This document shows, one piece after another, positions 25,459 through 34,504 of a stretch of DNA of 64,000 nucleotides. The notes beneath the pieces were generated by a model. The model ran no database searches, was not told the DNA's origin, and saw nothing but the letters and a program-made list of their open reading frames with translations. The position numbers and the translations under genes are program-made. The stretch's first letter is position 1. Every line of letters starts with the position of its first letter. The stretch is from Chromobacterium subtsugae (GTDB lineage: Bacteria > Pseudomonadota > Gammaproteobacteria > Burkholderiales > Chromobacteriaceae). The DNA lies in the NCBI RefSeq assembly GCF_001676875.1, contig NZ_JYKA01000019.1, positions 30,698 to 94,697 on the forward strand, read 5' to 3'.

Positions 25459-26928
25459 TCAGCGGCTGGCGGCGGGGCGCAGCAGCAGCATGCGGTCCTT
25501 CATCACCGGGAATTCCGCCGCCTTGGCGTAAGCGGCGGAGACCGCGGCCGGCAGGCTGGCGTAGTCGCGCTGCTCGGTGACGATGAAGCTGCCGGGGTGG
25601 GCGGCAAGCAAGGCGGCCAGGGCCTCCGGTTTGGCGGTGGTGCGTACTTTGCCCTGGCTGTAGAACTCGGCGGAGAATTCGCGGCGGCTGTCCCAGTAGA
25701 TCAGGATGGCGGCGGCCGCGGGGCTTTGTTGCTGCCAAGCGGCGATCACCGGTTTCTGGGTGCGGAAGTATTTGGCGCCATCGTAGCGCTGCAGGCCGAT
25801 GCCGGCCAGCACCAGAATGCCGGACGACAGCGCCAGCCAGGGCAGCGCGCGGCCGGCGCGCTCGCCACGGCCGCGGCGCCACAATTCGGCCATCAGCAGT
25901 GCCGCGCCGGGCAGCATCGGCAGCGAGTACGGGAAAATGATGTTGCCGGACAAGGTGAAGAACAGCAGCGTCATCACCGTCCACAGCGAGAGGTACAGCA
26001 GCCAGCCATCGTTCTCGCCGGCGCGGACGATGGCCGGCAGCCGGCGCGCCTGGCTAGCCAGCCAGGCCAGCATGGCGATCGACCACGGGAACAGCGCGCC
26101 GAAGGCGTAGGGCCAGATCATGCCGCGCGGGGTGGCGTGGGCGAAGCCGTATTTGTCGCCTTTCCAGCCGGAGTCGAGGAAGCGGCTGACGTGTTCGCCC
26201 ATGATGAAGTAGTTGAGGAAGCCCGGGGTGCGGATTTCAGCCCAGACATACCAGGGCAGGGCGATGGCGGCGGCCAGCAGCGTGCCAGAGATCCACGGCA
26301 GCTCGGTCCATAGCCGTTTCCATTCGTTGCGGATCAGCACCCAGAAGAAGATGGGCATGCCCACCAGCACCACGTCCAGCGGCCCCTTGGCCAGGAGGCC
26401 AAGCCCAAGGCCGACGAAGAAGGCGTAGCGCCAGGCCTTGCCGCCGCCGTGCAGCGCATGCCAGAAGGCGACCTGGCTCAGCGTGACGCAGAACAGCAGC
26501 GATGGGTCGGTCATCACGGTGCCGGCGGCGCCGTAGAACAGCAGGCCGCCGCCCAGCAGCAGCGCGGCGGCGGTGGCGGCTTCGTCGCCGCCGCGGCGGC
26601 GCATCAGGCCGGCGGTCAGCCACAGCGCGCCCAGCGCCAGCAGCAGCGCCGGCAGGCGGGCGGCGAATTCATTGACGCCGAACAGCCCCATGCTGGCCGC
26701 CGACAGCCAGGTGGACAGCGGCGGCTTGGCCCAGAACGGCACGCCGTAGTCGTGCAGCGGCGTCACCCAGTTGCCGGTTTCCAGCATCTTGCGGGCGATT
26801 TCGGCGTAGCGCGCCTCGGTGGTGTCGGTCAGCGGAATGGCCCACAGCGCCGCGAGGCGTATCAACAGCAGGGCGATCAGCGCGTAAACGGCGTGTTTCC
26901 GCCAATTGGAGCTTGCAGCGTTTTTCAT
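25459..26928 (-). CDS. ArnT-like lipid A glycosyltransferase (GT83/PMT family)
   Basis: 489 residues, a polytopic inner-membrane transferase. Family motifs include TDTTEARYAEIARKMLETG in the first periplasmic loop, HDYGVPFWAKPPLSTWL, and GLLAKGPLDVVLVG. ArnT-type enzymes move a sugar from undecaprenyl phosphate to a lipid A phosphate on the periplasmic side, lowering the negative surface charge and polymyxin binding. It is the first gene of an operon with the GT2, GtrA and YdjC genes. No arnA, arnB or arnD is nearby, so the sugar is more likely a hexosamine than 4-amino-arabinose. Confidence 0.9.
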   Translation of the reverse strand: MKNAASSNWRKHAVYALIALLLIRLAALWAIPLTDTTEARYAEIARKMLETGNWVTPLHDYGVPFWAKPPLSTWLSAASMGLFGVNEFAARLPALLLALGALWLTAGLMRRRGGDEAATAAALLLGGGLLFYGAAGTVMTDPSLLFCVTLSQVAFWHALHGGGKAWRYAFFVGLGLGLLAKGPLDVVLVGMPIFFWVLIRNEWKRLWTELPWISGTLLAAAIALPWYVWAEIRTPGFLNYFIMGEHVSRFLDSGWKGDKYGFAHATPRGMIWPYAFGALFPWSIAMLAWLASQARRLPAIVRAGENDGWLLYLSLWTVMTLLFFTLSGNIIFPYSLPMLPGAALLMAELWRRGRGERAGRALPWLALSSGILVLAGIGLQRYDGAKYFRTQKPVIAAWQQQSPAAAAILIYWDSRREFSAEFYSQGKVRTTAKPEALAALLAAHPGSFIVTEQRDYASLPAAVSAAYAKAAEFPVMKDRMLLLRPAASR

Positions 26929-27012
26929 CCAGAGTCTTGTTTCAGAGCGCGATTGTTCCGGCGCAAGGCTATCACAGAGCGGGCCCGGCGTCTGCCCCGC
27001 GCCGGAACGCAA

Positions 27013-27034
27013 AACGCCACCCGAAGGTGGCGTT
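27013..27034 (-). terminator. Terminator after the peptide permease gene
   Basis: AACGCCACC (27013-27021) pairs perfectly with GGTGGCGTT (27026-27034) around a CGAA tetraloop (TTCG on the minus strand), just past the permease stop at 27054. The T tail is short, so it may be only partly effective. Confidence 0.65.
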
Positions 27035-27053
27035 GGCGCGATCAGGCGATACC

Positions 27054-28430
<1,377 letters not shown>

Positions 28431-28571
28431 AGAGATTTTTCCTTGTGTGACTTGAGACATCGCCTCAACGAGCGGTGTTGTTGTTTTTTATGTATGCCTT
28501 GGATTTTGTAGGCAGCGCACGATCATATCGACTAAATGTTGAGATGTGAAAATTTTTTTAGCGAATTGTTA

Positions 28572-28584
28572 ATTACATTGTAAT
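28572..28584. promoter_or_regulatory. Palindrome ATTACA-T-TGTAAT in the permease/tnaC gap
   Basis: The 379-bp gap between the permease and tnaC starts is strongly AT-rich between 28490 and 28720. This perfect 6-bp-armed inverted repeat is its most regular site and could bind a regulator of either gene. I found no convincing CRP site. Confidence 0.25.
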
Positions 28585-28687
28585 AATTAGAGCATTTGCC
28601 TTGTTTTTTTGATGATTTTTATTGGGCGATTTAATTGGTTGCCATGCTTTTTCTTCATGATGGCTATCGTTTACTGTATACAATTGA

Positions 28688-28716
28688 TTGGTCAATACCT
28701 TTTCTGTATCGATATT
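28688..28716 (+). promoter_or_regulatory. Possible tnaC-tnaA promoter
   Basis: TTGGTC (28688-28693) and GATATT (28711-28716) are spaced by 17 bp, about 95 bp before the tnaC start. This is the best sigma-70-like pair in the gap but it is a weak match. Confidence 0.3.
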
Positions 28717-28809
28717 CCACGGTTGAATGTCTGTCGCGGCGCGGCTATCTTGGGCTGACAGGCCCGCTCGATTAGGGCCGGTTTTCCGCCAACGGCCCAA
28801 GGCGCAGCG

Positions 28810-28917
28810 ATGAATATTCCGCCCTTTGCTTGCCCGGCGCAGACCCTGCATGGGGGGCCGCGCCCCAATTGGTACACCCTCGACATCATCCTGACGTTCG
28901 ACTTTCCGCGCGCCTGA
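28810..28917 (+). CDS. tnaC: TnaC-type tryptophan-sensing leader peptide
   Basis: 35 codons, start ATG at 28810 with AAGG 7 nt upstream, stop TGA at 28915. The single Trp (residue 21) lies in NWYTLDIILTFDFP. Relative to this Trp, an Asp is at +4, an aliphatic residue at +7 and a Pro at +12, exactly the spacing of W12, D16, I19 and P24 in E. coli TnaC, where these residues hold the ribosome in a tryptophan-bound stalled state. Two residues (Arg-Ala) follow the Pro before the stop, unlike E. coli, where Pro24 is last. It precedes tryptophanase by 87 nt. The role is inferred from this match and position. Confidence 0.85.
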   Translation: MNIPPFACPAQTLHGGPRPNWYTLDIILTFDFPRA

Positions 28918-29004
28918 GCGCTCCTTCGCCGGTCTTCCCCTTTTCCCCGGTTTCAGCGCGGATGTCCGCGCGCGCCGCCGCGCGCCCGCGCAAGGAGACG
29001 CACC
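28918..29004 (+). promoter_or_regulatory. boxA/rut-like leader between tnaC and tnaA
   Basis: Directly after the tnaC stop is CGCTCCTTC (28919-28927), resembling a boxA element, followed by a C/T-rich, G-poor stretch to about 28955 that would serve as a Rho loading site. In E. coli a ribosome stalled at the tnaC stop masks such a site. The segment ends with AAGGAG before tnaA. Confidence 0.5.
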
Positions 29005-30393
29005 ATGGCACGACGCATTCCCGAGCCCTACCGCATCAAGATGGTGGAGCCCATCCACCAGACCACTCCGCAATACCGCCGCCAAGCGCTGGACGCCGCC
29101 GGCTGGAATCCCTTTTTGCTCCGCTCCGAAGACGTGTACATCGACCTGCTGACCGATAGCGGCACCGGCGCGATGTCAGACCGGCAATGGGCCGGCCTGA
29201 TGACCGGCGACGAAGCCTATGCCGGCAGCCGCAGTTTTTTCCGCCTGGCCGACACCGTGCGGGAGTTGTTCGGCTACGCCCACACCATCCCCACCCACCA
29301 GGGGCGCGGCGCCGAACAGATCCTTTTCCCGGAATTGGTCAAGCGTTGCCGCGGCGCGCGGCCGCTATTCCTGTCCAATTATCATTTCGACACCACCAAG
29401 GCCCACGTCGAGCTGGCCGGCGCGCGGGCGGTCAATGTGCTGACGCCGCAAGCGCTGGACACCGCCGCGCCTTACGACTGGAAGGGCAACTTCGACGTGC
29501 CGCGCCTGGCGGCGATCATCGCCGATGAGGGCGCCGCCAATGTCGCCGGCATCATCGTCACCATCACCTGCAACAGCGCCGGCGGCCAGCCGGTGGCGAT
29601 GGACAATATCCGCGCGGTGGGGAAGCTGGCGCGCGAGCACGGCATTCCGCTGGTCATCGACGCCGCGCGCTTCGCCGAAAACGCCTGGTTCATCCGCGAG
29701 CGCGACCCGGCCTACGCCGGCAGCAGCATCGCCGCCATCGTGCGCGAGATGTTTTCGCATGGCGACATGTTCACCATGTCGGCCAAGAAGGACGCGTTGG
29801 TGAACATGGGCGGCTTGTGCTGCTTCAAGGACGACGAGGCGCTGTTCCGCGCGGTGCAGGTGAACTGCGTGCCGATGGAGGGCTTCGTCACTTACGGCGG
29901 CCTGGCCGGCCGCGACATGGAGGCATTGGCGATAGGGCTGCGGGAGGGGATGGACGACGCCTTTCTCGGCTACCGCATCGGCCAGGTGGCGTATCTGGGA
30001 GAGCGGCTGCGCGAAGGCGGGGTGCCGATCCAGACCCCGACCGGCGGGCACGCGGTGTTCGTCGACGCCGCGCGCCTGCTGCCGCACATCCCGGCCGAGC
30101 GCTTTCCGGCGCATGCGTTGGCCTGCGAGCTGTATCTGGAGGGCGGGGTGAGGGCGGTGGAGATCGGTTCCTTGCTGCTGGGCCGCAACCCGGCTAGCGG
30201 CTTGCAGGAGCCGTCGCCGTTCGAATTGATGCGGCTGACGGTGCCGCGCCGGGTCTACACCAACGACCATATGGACTACATCGCCGACTGCCTGGTGGAG
30301 GTGAAGCGGCGCGCCGCCGAAGTGCGCGGGCTGGCGTTCGATTACGAGCCGCCGATACTGCGCCACTTCATGGCGCGGCTGAGGCCGGCGTAG
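29005..30393 (+). CDS. tnaA: Tryptophanase
   Basis: 462 residues, a PLP enzyme that splits L-tryptophan into indole, pyruvate and ammonia. The PLP lysine lies in [12 protein letters not shown] (K261/K262). SAKK is the tryptophanase form; tyrosine phenol-lyases carry SGKK. Other family motifs are [27 protein letters not shown] and [14 protein letters not shown] is 8 nt before the ATG. Expression should be governed by the upstream TnaC leader. No tnaB permease follows. Confidence 0.94.
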   Translation: MARRIPEPYRIKMVEPIHQTTPQYRRQALDAAGWNPFLLRSEDVYIDLLTDSGTGAMSDRQWAGLMTGDEAYAGSRSFFRLADTVRELFGYAHTIPTHQGRGAEQILFPELVKRCRGARPLFLSNYHFDTTKAHVELAGARAVNVLTPQALDTAAPYDWKGNFDVPRLAAIIADEGAANVAGIIVTITCNSAGGQPVAMDNIRAVGKLAREHGIPLVIDAARFAENAWFIRERDPAYAGSSIAAIVREMFSHGDMFTMSAKKDALVNMGGLCCFKDDEALFRAVQVNCVPMEGFVTYGGLAGRDMEALAIGLREGMDDAFLGYRIGQVAYLGERLREGGVPIQTPTGGHAVFVDAARLLPHIPAERFPAHALACELYLEGGVRAVEIGSLLLGRNPASGLQEPSPFELMRLTVPRRVYTNDHMDYIADCLVEVKRRAAEVRGLAFDYEPPILRHFMARLRPA

Positions 30394-30441
30394 CGCGGAT
30401 TGGCAGAGGCGGCGGCCGAGGCCGTCGCCGTCGGGCAAAGC

Positions 30442-31062
30442 TTACGGCTGCTGCGCTTGCCAGCGCTCGGCCTGTTCGCTGGCGCGCAGCAGGGCGGGGC
30501 GATCCTTCAGGCCGTTCCAGTAGGCGACCAGCTCCGGCCTGTCGCGCATATTGCCGAACTCGATGCCATAGCCTATGGTGCGGCCGACATACACGTCGGC
30601 GGCGGAAAAACGGTCGCCGGCCAGGTAGCGGCGGCCGGCCACCGCCTTGGCCAGGGTGTCCATCGTCGCCTCGTAGGAGCCGTAGCCGAACATCCGCTGC
30701 TGCTCCGCGCTGGGGATGAAGCCGGCGGCCTGGTTGGTCCAGGCGTGTTCGACGCAGCTGGCGACGAAAAACAGCCAGCGGTAGTAGTCGCCGCGCGCCG
30801 CCGGAGCCGGGGCCAGGCCGGCCTCGGGGAAGGCGTCGGCGAGATAGGCGCAGATGGCCGCGCCTTCGGTGACGATCTGTTCGCCATGGCGGATGGCCGG
30901 CACCTTGCCCATCGGGTTGACGGCCAGGTATTCGGGCGCCTTCATCGCGGCGCCGTATTCCAGCAGCACCGGGCGGTAGGGCGCGCCCACCTCCTCCAGC
31001 ATCCAGTGCACGATATTGGCCCGCGATTGCGGGTTGGTATAGAAGACAAGCTCTTTCGACAT
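30442..31062 (-). CDS. Glutathione S-transferase family protein
   Basis: 206 residues. The N-terminal thioredoxin-like domain has FYTNPQSRANIVHWMLEEVG and the cis-Pro/glutathione-binding segment MGKVPAIRHGEQIVTEGAAI with the conserved Glu-Gly-Ala. The C-terminal helical domain contains the N-capping motif (FSAADVYVG). The Ser in NPQSR is the probable activating residue. Substrate not predictable. It is convergent with tnaA, 48 bp apart. Confidence 0.9.
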   Translation of the reverse strand: MSKELVFYTNPQSRANIVHWMLEEVGAPYRPVLLEYGAAMKAPEYLAVNPMGKVPAIRHGEQIVTEGAAICAYLADAFPEAGLAPAPAARGDYYRWLFFVASCVEHAWTNQAAGFIPSAEQQRMFGYGSYEATMDTLAKAVAGRRYLAGDRFSAADVYVGRTIGYGIEFGNMRDRPELVAYWNGLKDRPALLRASEQAERWQAQQP

Positions 31063-31135
31063 GGACTGGCGCCTTTCTGTGCGGAGATTGCGGCGGGAGC
31101 GGACATGGCCGGAGAGGGAGCCGGCGCGCGCCGTT

Positions 31136-31150
31136 CATGCATGATGCATG
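31136..31150. repeat. Perfect 15-bp palindrome
   Basis: CATGCAT-G-ATGCATG in the 122-bp gap upstream of the GST gene. It may be an operator; nothing else is evident in the gap. Confidence 0.3.
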
Positions 31151-31184
31151 GCCGGGCGAGGGGCGGCAAGCGCGCGGGAGGGTG

Positions 31185-31760
31185 TCAAATGGCGGTGGCG
31201 GGTTTGCGGATGCGCATGTGGAAGGTGCATTCGCCTATCACATTGAAGAAGTTCTGCACCGCCATGCTGATGTCGCCTTCATTGACCTGGCCGCTGTTGA
31301 AGCGGGTGGCCCAGGGCTCCAGAATCTTCACGTCCGATGACTCCATCACCCAATCCACGCCCAGGTAAACGCCGAGCGGCGTGTTGGAGCTGCCTTCGGC
31401 CATCCATTGCCGGTTCAGCTCCTGGTTGAACATGTGCAGGCCGGCCGCGGTGATGGGGCGCACATGGGTGGGGTCGGCCAGGTAGTTGTCGCTGCGCGGG
31501 TGCGGCACGATGATGGTGACCAGCGCGCCGGGCGCGCATACCCGGTACAGCTCCTTGATGATGCCGAGATAGGTTGCGCTGCTGGCGCCCAGGTGTTCCA
31601 GCACATGGCTCATCAGGATCTCGTCCACCGAGTTGTCGTCCCAGGGCCAGGGAAACTGTTCCAGATCCGCCACCAGATCGGGGTGGCAGGCCGCCTGGGA
31701 GTCGACGTTGAGGAAGCCGGGGCGCCGGTCGTGGCCGCAGCCGAGATTGAGTTTGAGCAT
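31185..31760 (-). CDS. SAM-dependent methyltransferase-like protein
   Basis: 191 residues with a class I methyltransferase fold. Motif I is LKLNLGCGHDRRPGFLNVD, motif II/III is around DNSVDEILMSHVLEHLG, then LYRVCAPGALVTIIVPHP. The middle (SDNYLADPTHVRPITAAGLH) matches methyltransferases often found in surface polysaccharide clusters. The C-terminus is extended by a beta-rich part of about 60 residues. The target is unknown and no partner genes flank it. It is divergent from the YbaK gene. Confidence 0.82.
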   Translation of the reverse strand: MLKLNLGCGHDRRPGFLNVDSQAACHPDLVADLEQFPWPWDDNSVDEILMSHVLEHLGASSATYLGIIKELYRVCAPGALVTIIVPHPRSDNYLADPTHVRPITAAGLHMFNQELNRQWMAEGSSNTPLGVYLGVDWVMESSDVKILEPWATRFNSGQVNEGDISMAVQNFFNVIGECTFHMRIRKPATAI

Positions 31761-31910
31761 GCCGATTACCGCTGGAGTCGGGGTGATTGGCAGTGTAGCC
31801 GCGGCCGAGGCCGCCGGCAAAATTTCGCGGCGGCCGGCTTGCGGATGCCAGCTGCCGGCACCATCATCTGGACAATGAGCCGGGCGTGGCCCGGCGAAGG
31901 GAGGGCAGGC

Positions 31911-32387
31911 ATGTTTGAACGTTTGCGGCAGCTGTTGACGGCTGGGGGCGCCCGCTACCGGGTGATCGAGCATCCGGCCGAGGGCAATTCGCGCAAGGTG
32001 GCCGATGTCCGCGGCACCGAGGCGGGTCAGGGGGCCAAGGCGATGCTGTGCAAGGTGGCGGATCAGACCGGCCAATTCGTGCTGGCGGTGCTGCCTGGCG
32101 ACGAACGGGTGGATTTCGCCAAGGTGGCCGCCGCCATCGGCGCGCGCAAGGTGAAGCTGGCGGACGCGGCCGAGGCCGAAGCGGCCACCGGCTGCGTGAT
32201 CGGCTCGATTCCGCCGTTCAGCTTCAGCCCGGTCATCCGGCTGGTGGTGGATCCGCAGCTGCTGGCGCGTTATTCGGAGATCGCGTTCAACGCCGGCCGG
32301 CTGGACGCGTCCATCGTGCTGAACGGCGACGATTACCGCCGGCTCGCGCAACCGCTGCTGGCCGACATCCGCAAGGAGAGCGCCTGA
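31911..32387 (+). CDS. YbaK/EbsC-family aminoacyl-tRNA deacylase
   Basis: 158 residues of the YbaK/ProX/EbsC editing superfamily, which hydrolyse mischarged aminoacyl-tRNA. Seen: RYRVIEHPAEGNSRKVADVRG, the conserved core lysine in AKAMLCKVADQTGQFVLAVLPG, and TGCVIGSIPPFSF near the end of the domain, where the family has a conserved Gly-x-(I/V)-x-P. A GGGAGG ribosome site precedes the ATG. The stop overlaps the next start (TGATG), so the following small gene is coupled. Confidence 0.85.
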   Translation: MFERLRQLLTAGGARYRVIEHPAEGNSRKVADVRGTEAGQGAKAMLCKVADQTGQFVLAVLPGDERVDFAKVAAAIGARKVKLADAAEAEAATGCVIGSIPPFSFSPVIRLVVDPQLLARYSEIAFNAGRLDASIVLNGDDYRRLAQPLLADIRKESA

Positions 32388-32731
32388 TGGCCGGCGCGAG
32401 CGAGCCGCTGGCCGGCTACGCGCGGGCGATCATGGGCGGCGCCGGCGCCGAGCGCATCGTCGGCCGCGAAGATAAGCAGGACAGCTGGCGCGAGGCCGAC
32501 TGCGAGGTGACGCTGCGGGAGCGGGTGTACCGCTTCGACAACGGCGTGGCGATCCGCCGCAGCATAGAGGTGGACGATTACCCCAGCGAGCTGGTCTGCG
32601 CCGAGAGCTGGATTACCTATGAAGTATTGGAGCTGGGCGGCTCGCCCGGGATAGAGCCGATGCGCAAGAGTTTCGACAACGGCTGCCGCGAGGCTTTCTG
32701 GCTGCGCTACCACGCGGACCTGTCGATCTGA
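32387..32731 (+). CDS. Small uncharacterised protein coupled to the YbaK gene
   Basis: 114 residues. It starts inside the stop codon of the YbaK gene (TGATG), so the two are almost certainly co-translated. The sequence is acidic and aromatic-rich (DSWREADCEVTLRERVYRFD; IEVDDYPSELVCAESWITYE), soluble and without membrane segments. I recognise no family. It ends 6 bp from the convergent SgrR-like gene. Confidence 0.75.
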   Translation: MAGASEPLAGYARAIMGGAGAERIVGREDKQDSWREADCEVTLRERVYRFDNGVAIRRSIEVDDYPSELVCAESWITYEVLELGGSPGIEPMRKSFDNGCREAFWLRYHADLSI

Positions 32732-32737
32732 GTCGGC

Positions 32738-34414
32738 TCAATCCGGCGCGGCCAGCCAGGCCTGGTCGAAATCCATCCAGCCGCACTGCGCCAGCGTGAC
32801 GTCCTGCAATTGCGGCGCGAACGCCATCGCCTGTTCATGGTGGCGCAGCGGAATCAGGCTGGCTTCCGCCACCAGCGCGCGCGCCAGCGCCTCATAGCCC
32901 TGCCAGCGCCGTTCGGCGTCCGGCTCCATCGCCAGTTGTTGTTCCGCCGCGCGCATTCTGTGCCGGGCCGCCGCTTCCAGCCAGCAGTGGTAGCCGGCGT
33001 CCTGGCACAGCCATTGATAGACGCCGAAATCCACGTCGTCGGCCATCGCTTCGCCGCTTAGCAGCAGGTCGGCGCCGTCCAGCCAGTCGCAGCGGGCGAA
33101 GTCGGGGTAGGGCATCACCGTCAGCTCGATGCGGCAGCCGGCGTCCCGCAACCGGCGCGCCACCGCCTCGGCCAGCTCGATATGGTCGGGCAACTGGTAG
33201 GTGGCCAGCCGCAGCGTCGCCGGCAGCCGAGGCGCCGGCGGCTGGATGGGCGCCGGCCGGTGCCGCCATTGCGGCAGCATGCCCAGCGCCGCTTCGCCGG
33301 GCAGCGGGGCCTGCCAGACGGCCGGATGCAGCCAGTCGGCCAGCGCCCGCCGTTGAACAGAGTCCAGCCGGGCCGGATTCGCCGCCAGATAGCTGCAGCC
33401 AGCCTCCAGCCGGCGCAGCGACGGTTGGCCGCCCGGTTCGCCGGGATGGCAGAAGCGCGCGTCCAGCCTGGCCTTCACCTCGGGATCGTCCACCACCCAG
33501 ATATCCACCGCGTCCAGCAGCGGCCTTTCCTTCCAGTGGCGGTCGAAGGCGCGCAGCGTGGCGCGATAGTCGTTGTTGGCTTCCAGCCGGAATGCGCCGG
33601 TGCCGATGGGGAAGCGGCCGAAATCGGCTTGCGGCCAGCATTCCCGCGGCAGGATGGAGGCGGCGCTGTCGGCCAGCCGCCGCGGCAACAAAGCATCGGG
33701 GCGGGTCAGGCGGATGTGGACGGTCAGCGGCGCCGGCAGGTTCACATCAGCCAGATGCGCGAACAGGCGCTGATGCGGGCCGGCCTCGTCGCGCAGCCGC
33801 AGCAGCGTCTGGCGGACGTCTTCGCCATCCAGCGCGCGGCCGTTGTGGAAAACGACGCCGGGGCGCAGATGGAAGCGCCAGTTTCGCCATTCGCCGTCAT
33901 GGCGCCAATGATGAGACAGCGCCGGGACGATTTGCCCCCGCGCGCGGTCGTAGCGCGTGAGTCCGTCGAAAATCTGGCGGATCAGGTGGCACTCGGTGCG
34001 GCGGTTGATCTGGACCGGGTCCAGGCTGTGCAGCGGCCGGTAGAAGGGCAGGCGCAGCGTCTGCGGTTCGGACGGGGCGACGCCGAGATAGGCCGGCAGC
34101 AATTCGGTGATTTGGCGGCGCGCGGCGGCGGGCAGCAGCCGCATCGCTTTTTCGATGTCGCCGTTGGCCAGGAACCCGCGCGCCGCTTCCCTTTCAAGCT
34201 GGCTGGCCGGCGCCAGCAGCCGCAGCCGCGACGCATGGCCGCGCCCCTGGCCGGGCTGCCATCGCAGCCAGCCGTTATCCGCCATGCTCTGTAGCAGTTC
34301 GCGGGCGTGGCGCGGGCTGCAATGCAGGGCGGCGGCGATGTCGGCCAGCCGCGCCGGGCCGTCGTGGGCGGGGTAGGCCAGGCTCAGTCGCTGGTAGTGT
34401 TGGAGCAGGCGCAT
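32738..34414 (-). CDS. SgrR-like transcriptional regulator, module 1
   Basis: 558 residues. The N-terminal 110 or so form an SgrR-type winged HTH (LADIAAALHCSPRHARELLQ, GWLRWQPGQGRG), and the rest is a family 5 solute-binding (oligopeptide-binding-like) domain, the SgrR architecture. In E. coli SgrR senses sugar-phosphate stress and controls sgrS and the efflux gene setA. Here the gene is divergent from an MFS exporter, its likely target. The ATG at 34414 matches the start of its paralogue at 48312 (MRLLQHYQRL versus MRLQQQYQRL) but lacks a ribosome site. The effector is unknown. Confidence 0.88.
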   Translation of the reverse strand: MRLLQHYQRLSLAYPAHDGPARLADIAAALHCSPRHARELLQSMADNGWLRWQPGQGRGHASRLRLLAPASQLEREAARGFLANGDIEKAMRLLPAAARRQITELLPAYLGVAPSEPQTLRLPFYRPLHSLDPVQINRRTECHLIRQIFDGLTRYDRARGQIVPALSHHWRHDGEWRNWRFHLRPGVVFHNGRALDGEDVRQTLLRLRDEAGPHQRLFAHLADVNLPAPLTVHIRLTRPDALLPRRLADSAASILPRECWPQADFGRFPIGTGAFRLEANNDYRATLRAFDRHWKERPLLDAVDIWVVDDPEVKARLDARFCHPGEPGGQPSLRRLEAGCSYLAANPARLDSVQRRALADWLHPAVWQAPLPGEAALGMLPQWRHRPAPIQPPAPRLPATLRLATYQLPDHIELAEAVARRLRDAGCRIELTVMPYPDFARCDWLDGADLLLSGEAMADDVDFGVYQWLCQDAGYHCWLEAAARHRMRAAEQQLAMEPDAERRWQGYEALARALVAEASLIPLRHHEQAMAFAPQLQDVTLAQCGWMDFDQAWLAAPD

Positions 34415-34476
34415 AAAAGGGGAGGAATGGTTTTGATTTGTTCCATTTTTATTCCCGCTTTTGTGCCGGATACTGC
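34415..34476. promoter_or_regulatory. Shared SgrR-MFS intergenic block, module 1
   Basis: Between the divergent regulator and exporter, an imperfect inverted repeat joins AAAAGGGGAGGAATGG (34415-34430) with CCATTTTTATTCCCGCTTTT (34443-34462), followed by ATACTGC at 34470. The second module has CCATTTTTAT and ATACTGC at the same 27-bp spacing (48366 and 48393), which suggests a common operator and promoter. Confidence 0.6.
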
Positions 34477-34504
34477 CGCTTCTGTCAAATGTCATGGAGC
34501 GCGC

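Noticed and set aside
28684..28695. TTGATTGGTCAA as an FNR site upstream of tnaC
   Set aside because: The half-sites are two bases too close for FNR (TTGA-N6-TCAA needed).
28573..29085. Minus-strand 170-codon frame over the tnaC region
   Set aside because: Low-complexity product crossing the leader peptide and the tnaA start; the TnaC pattern on the plus strand is far stronger.
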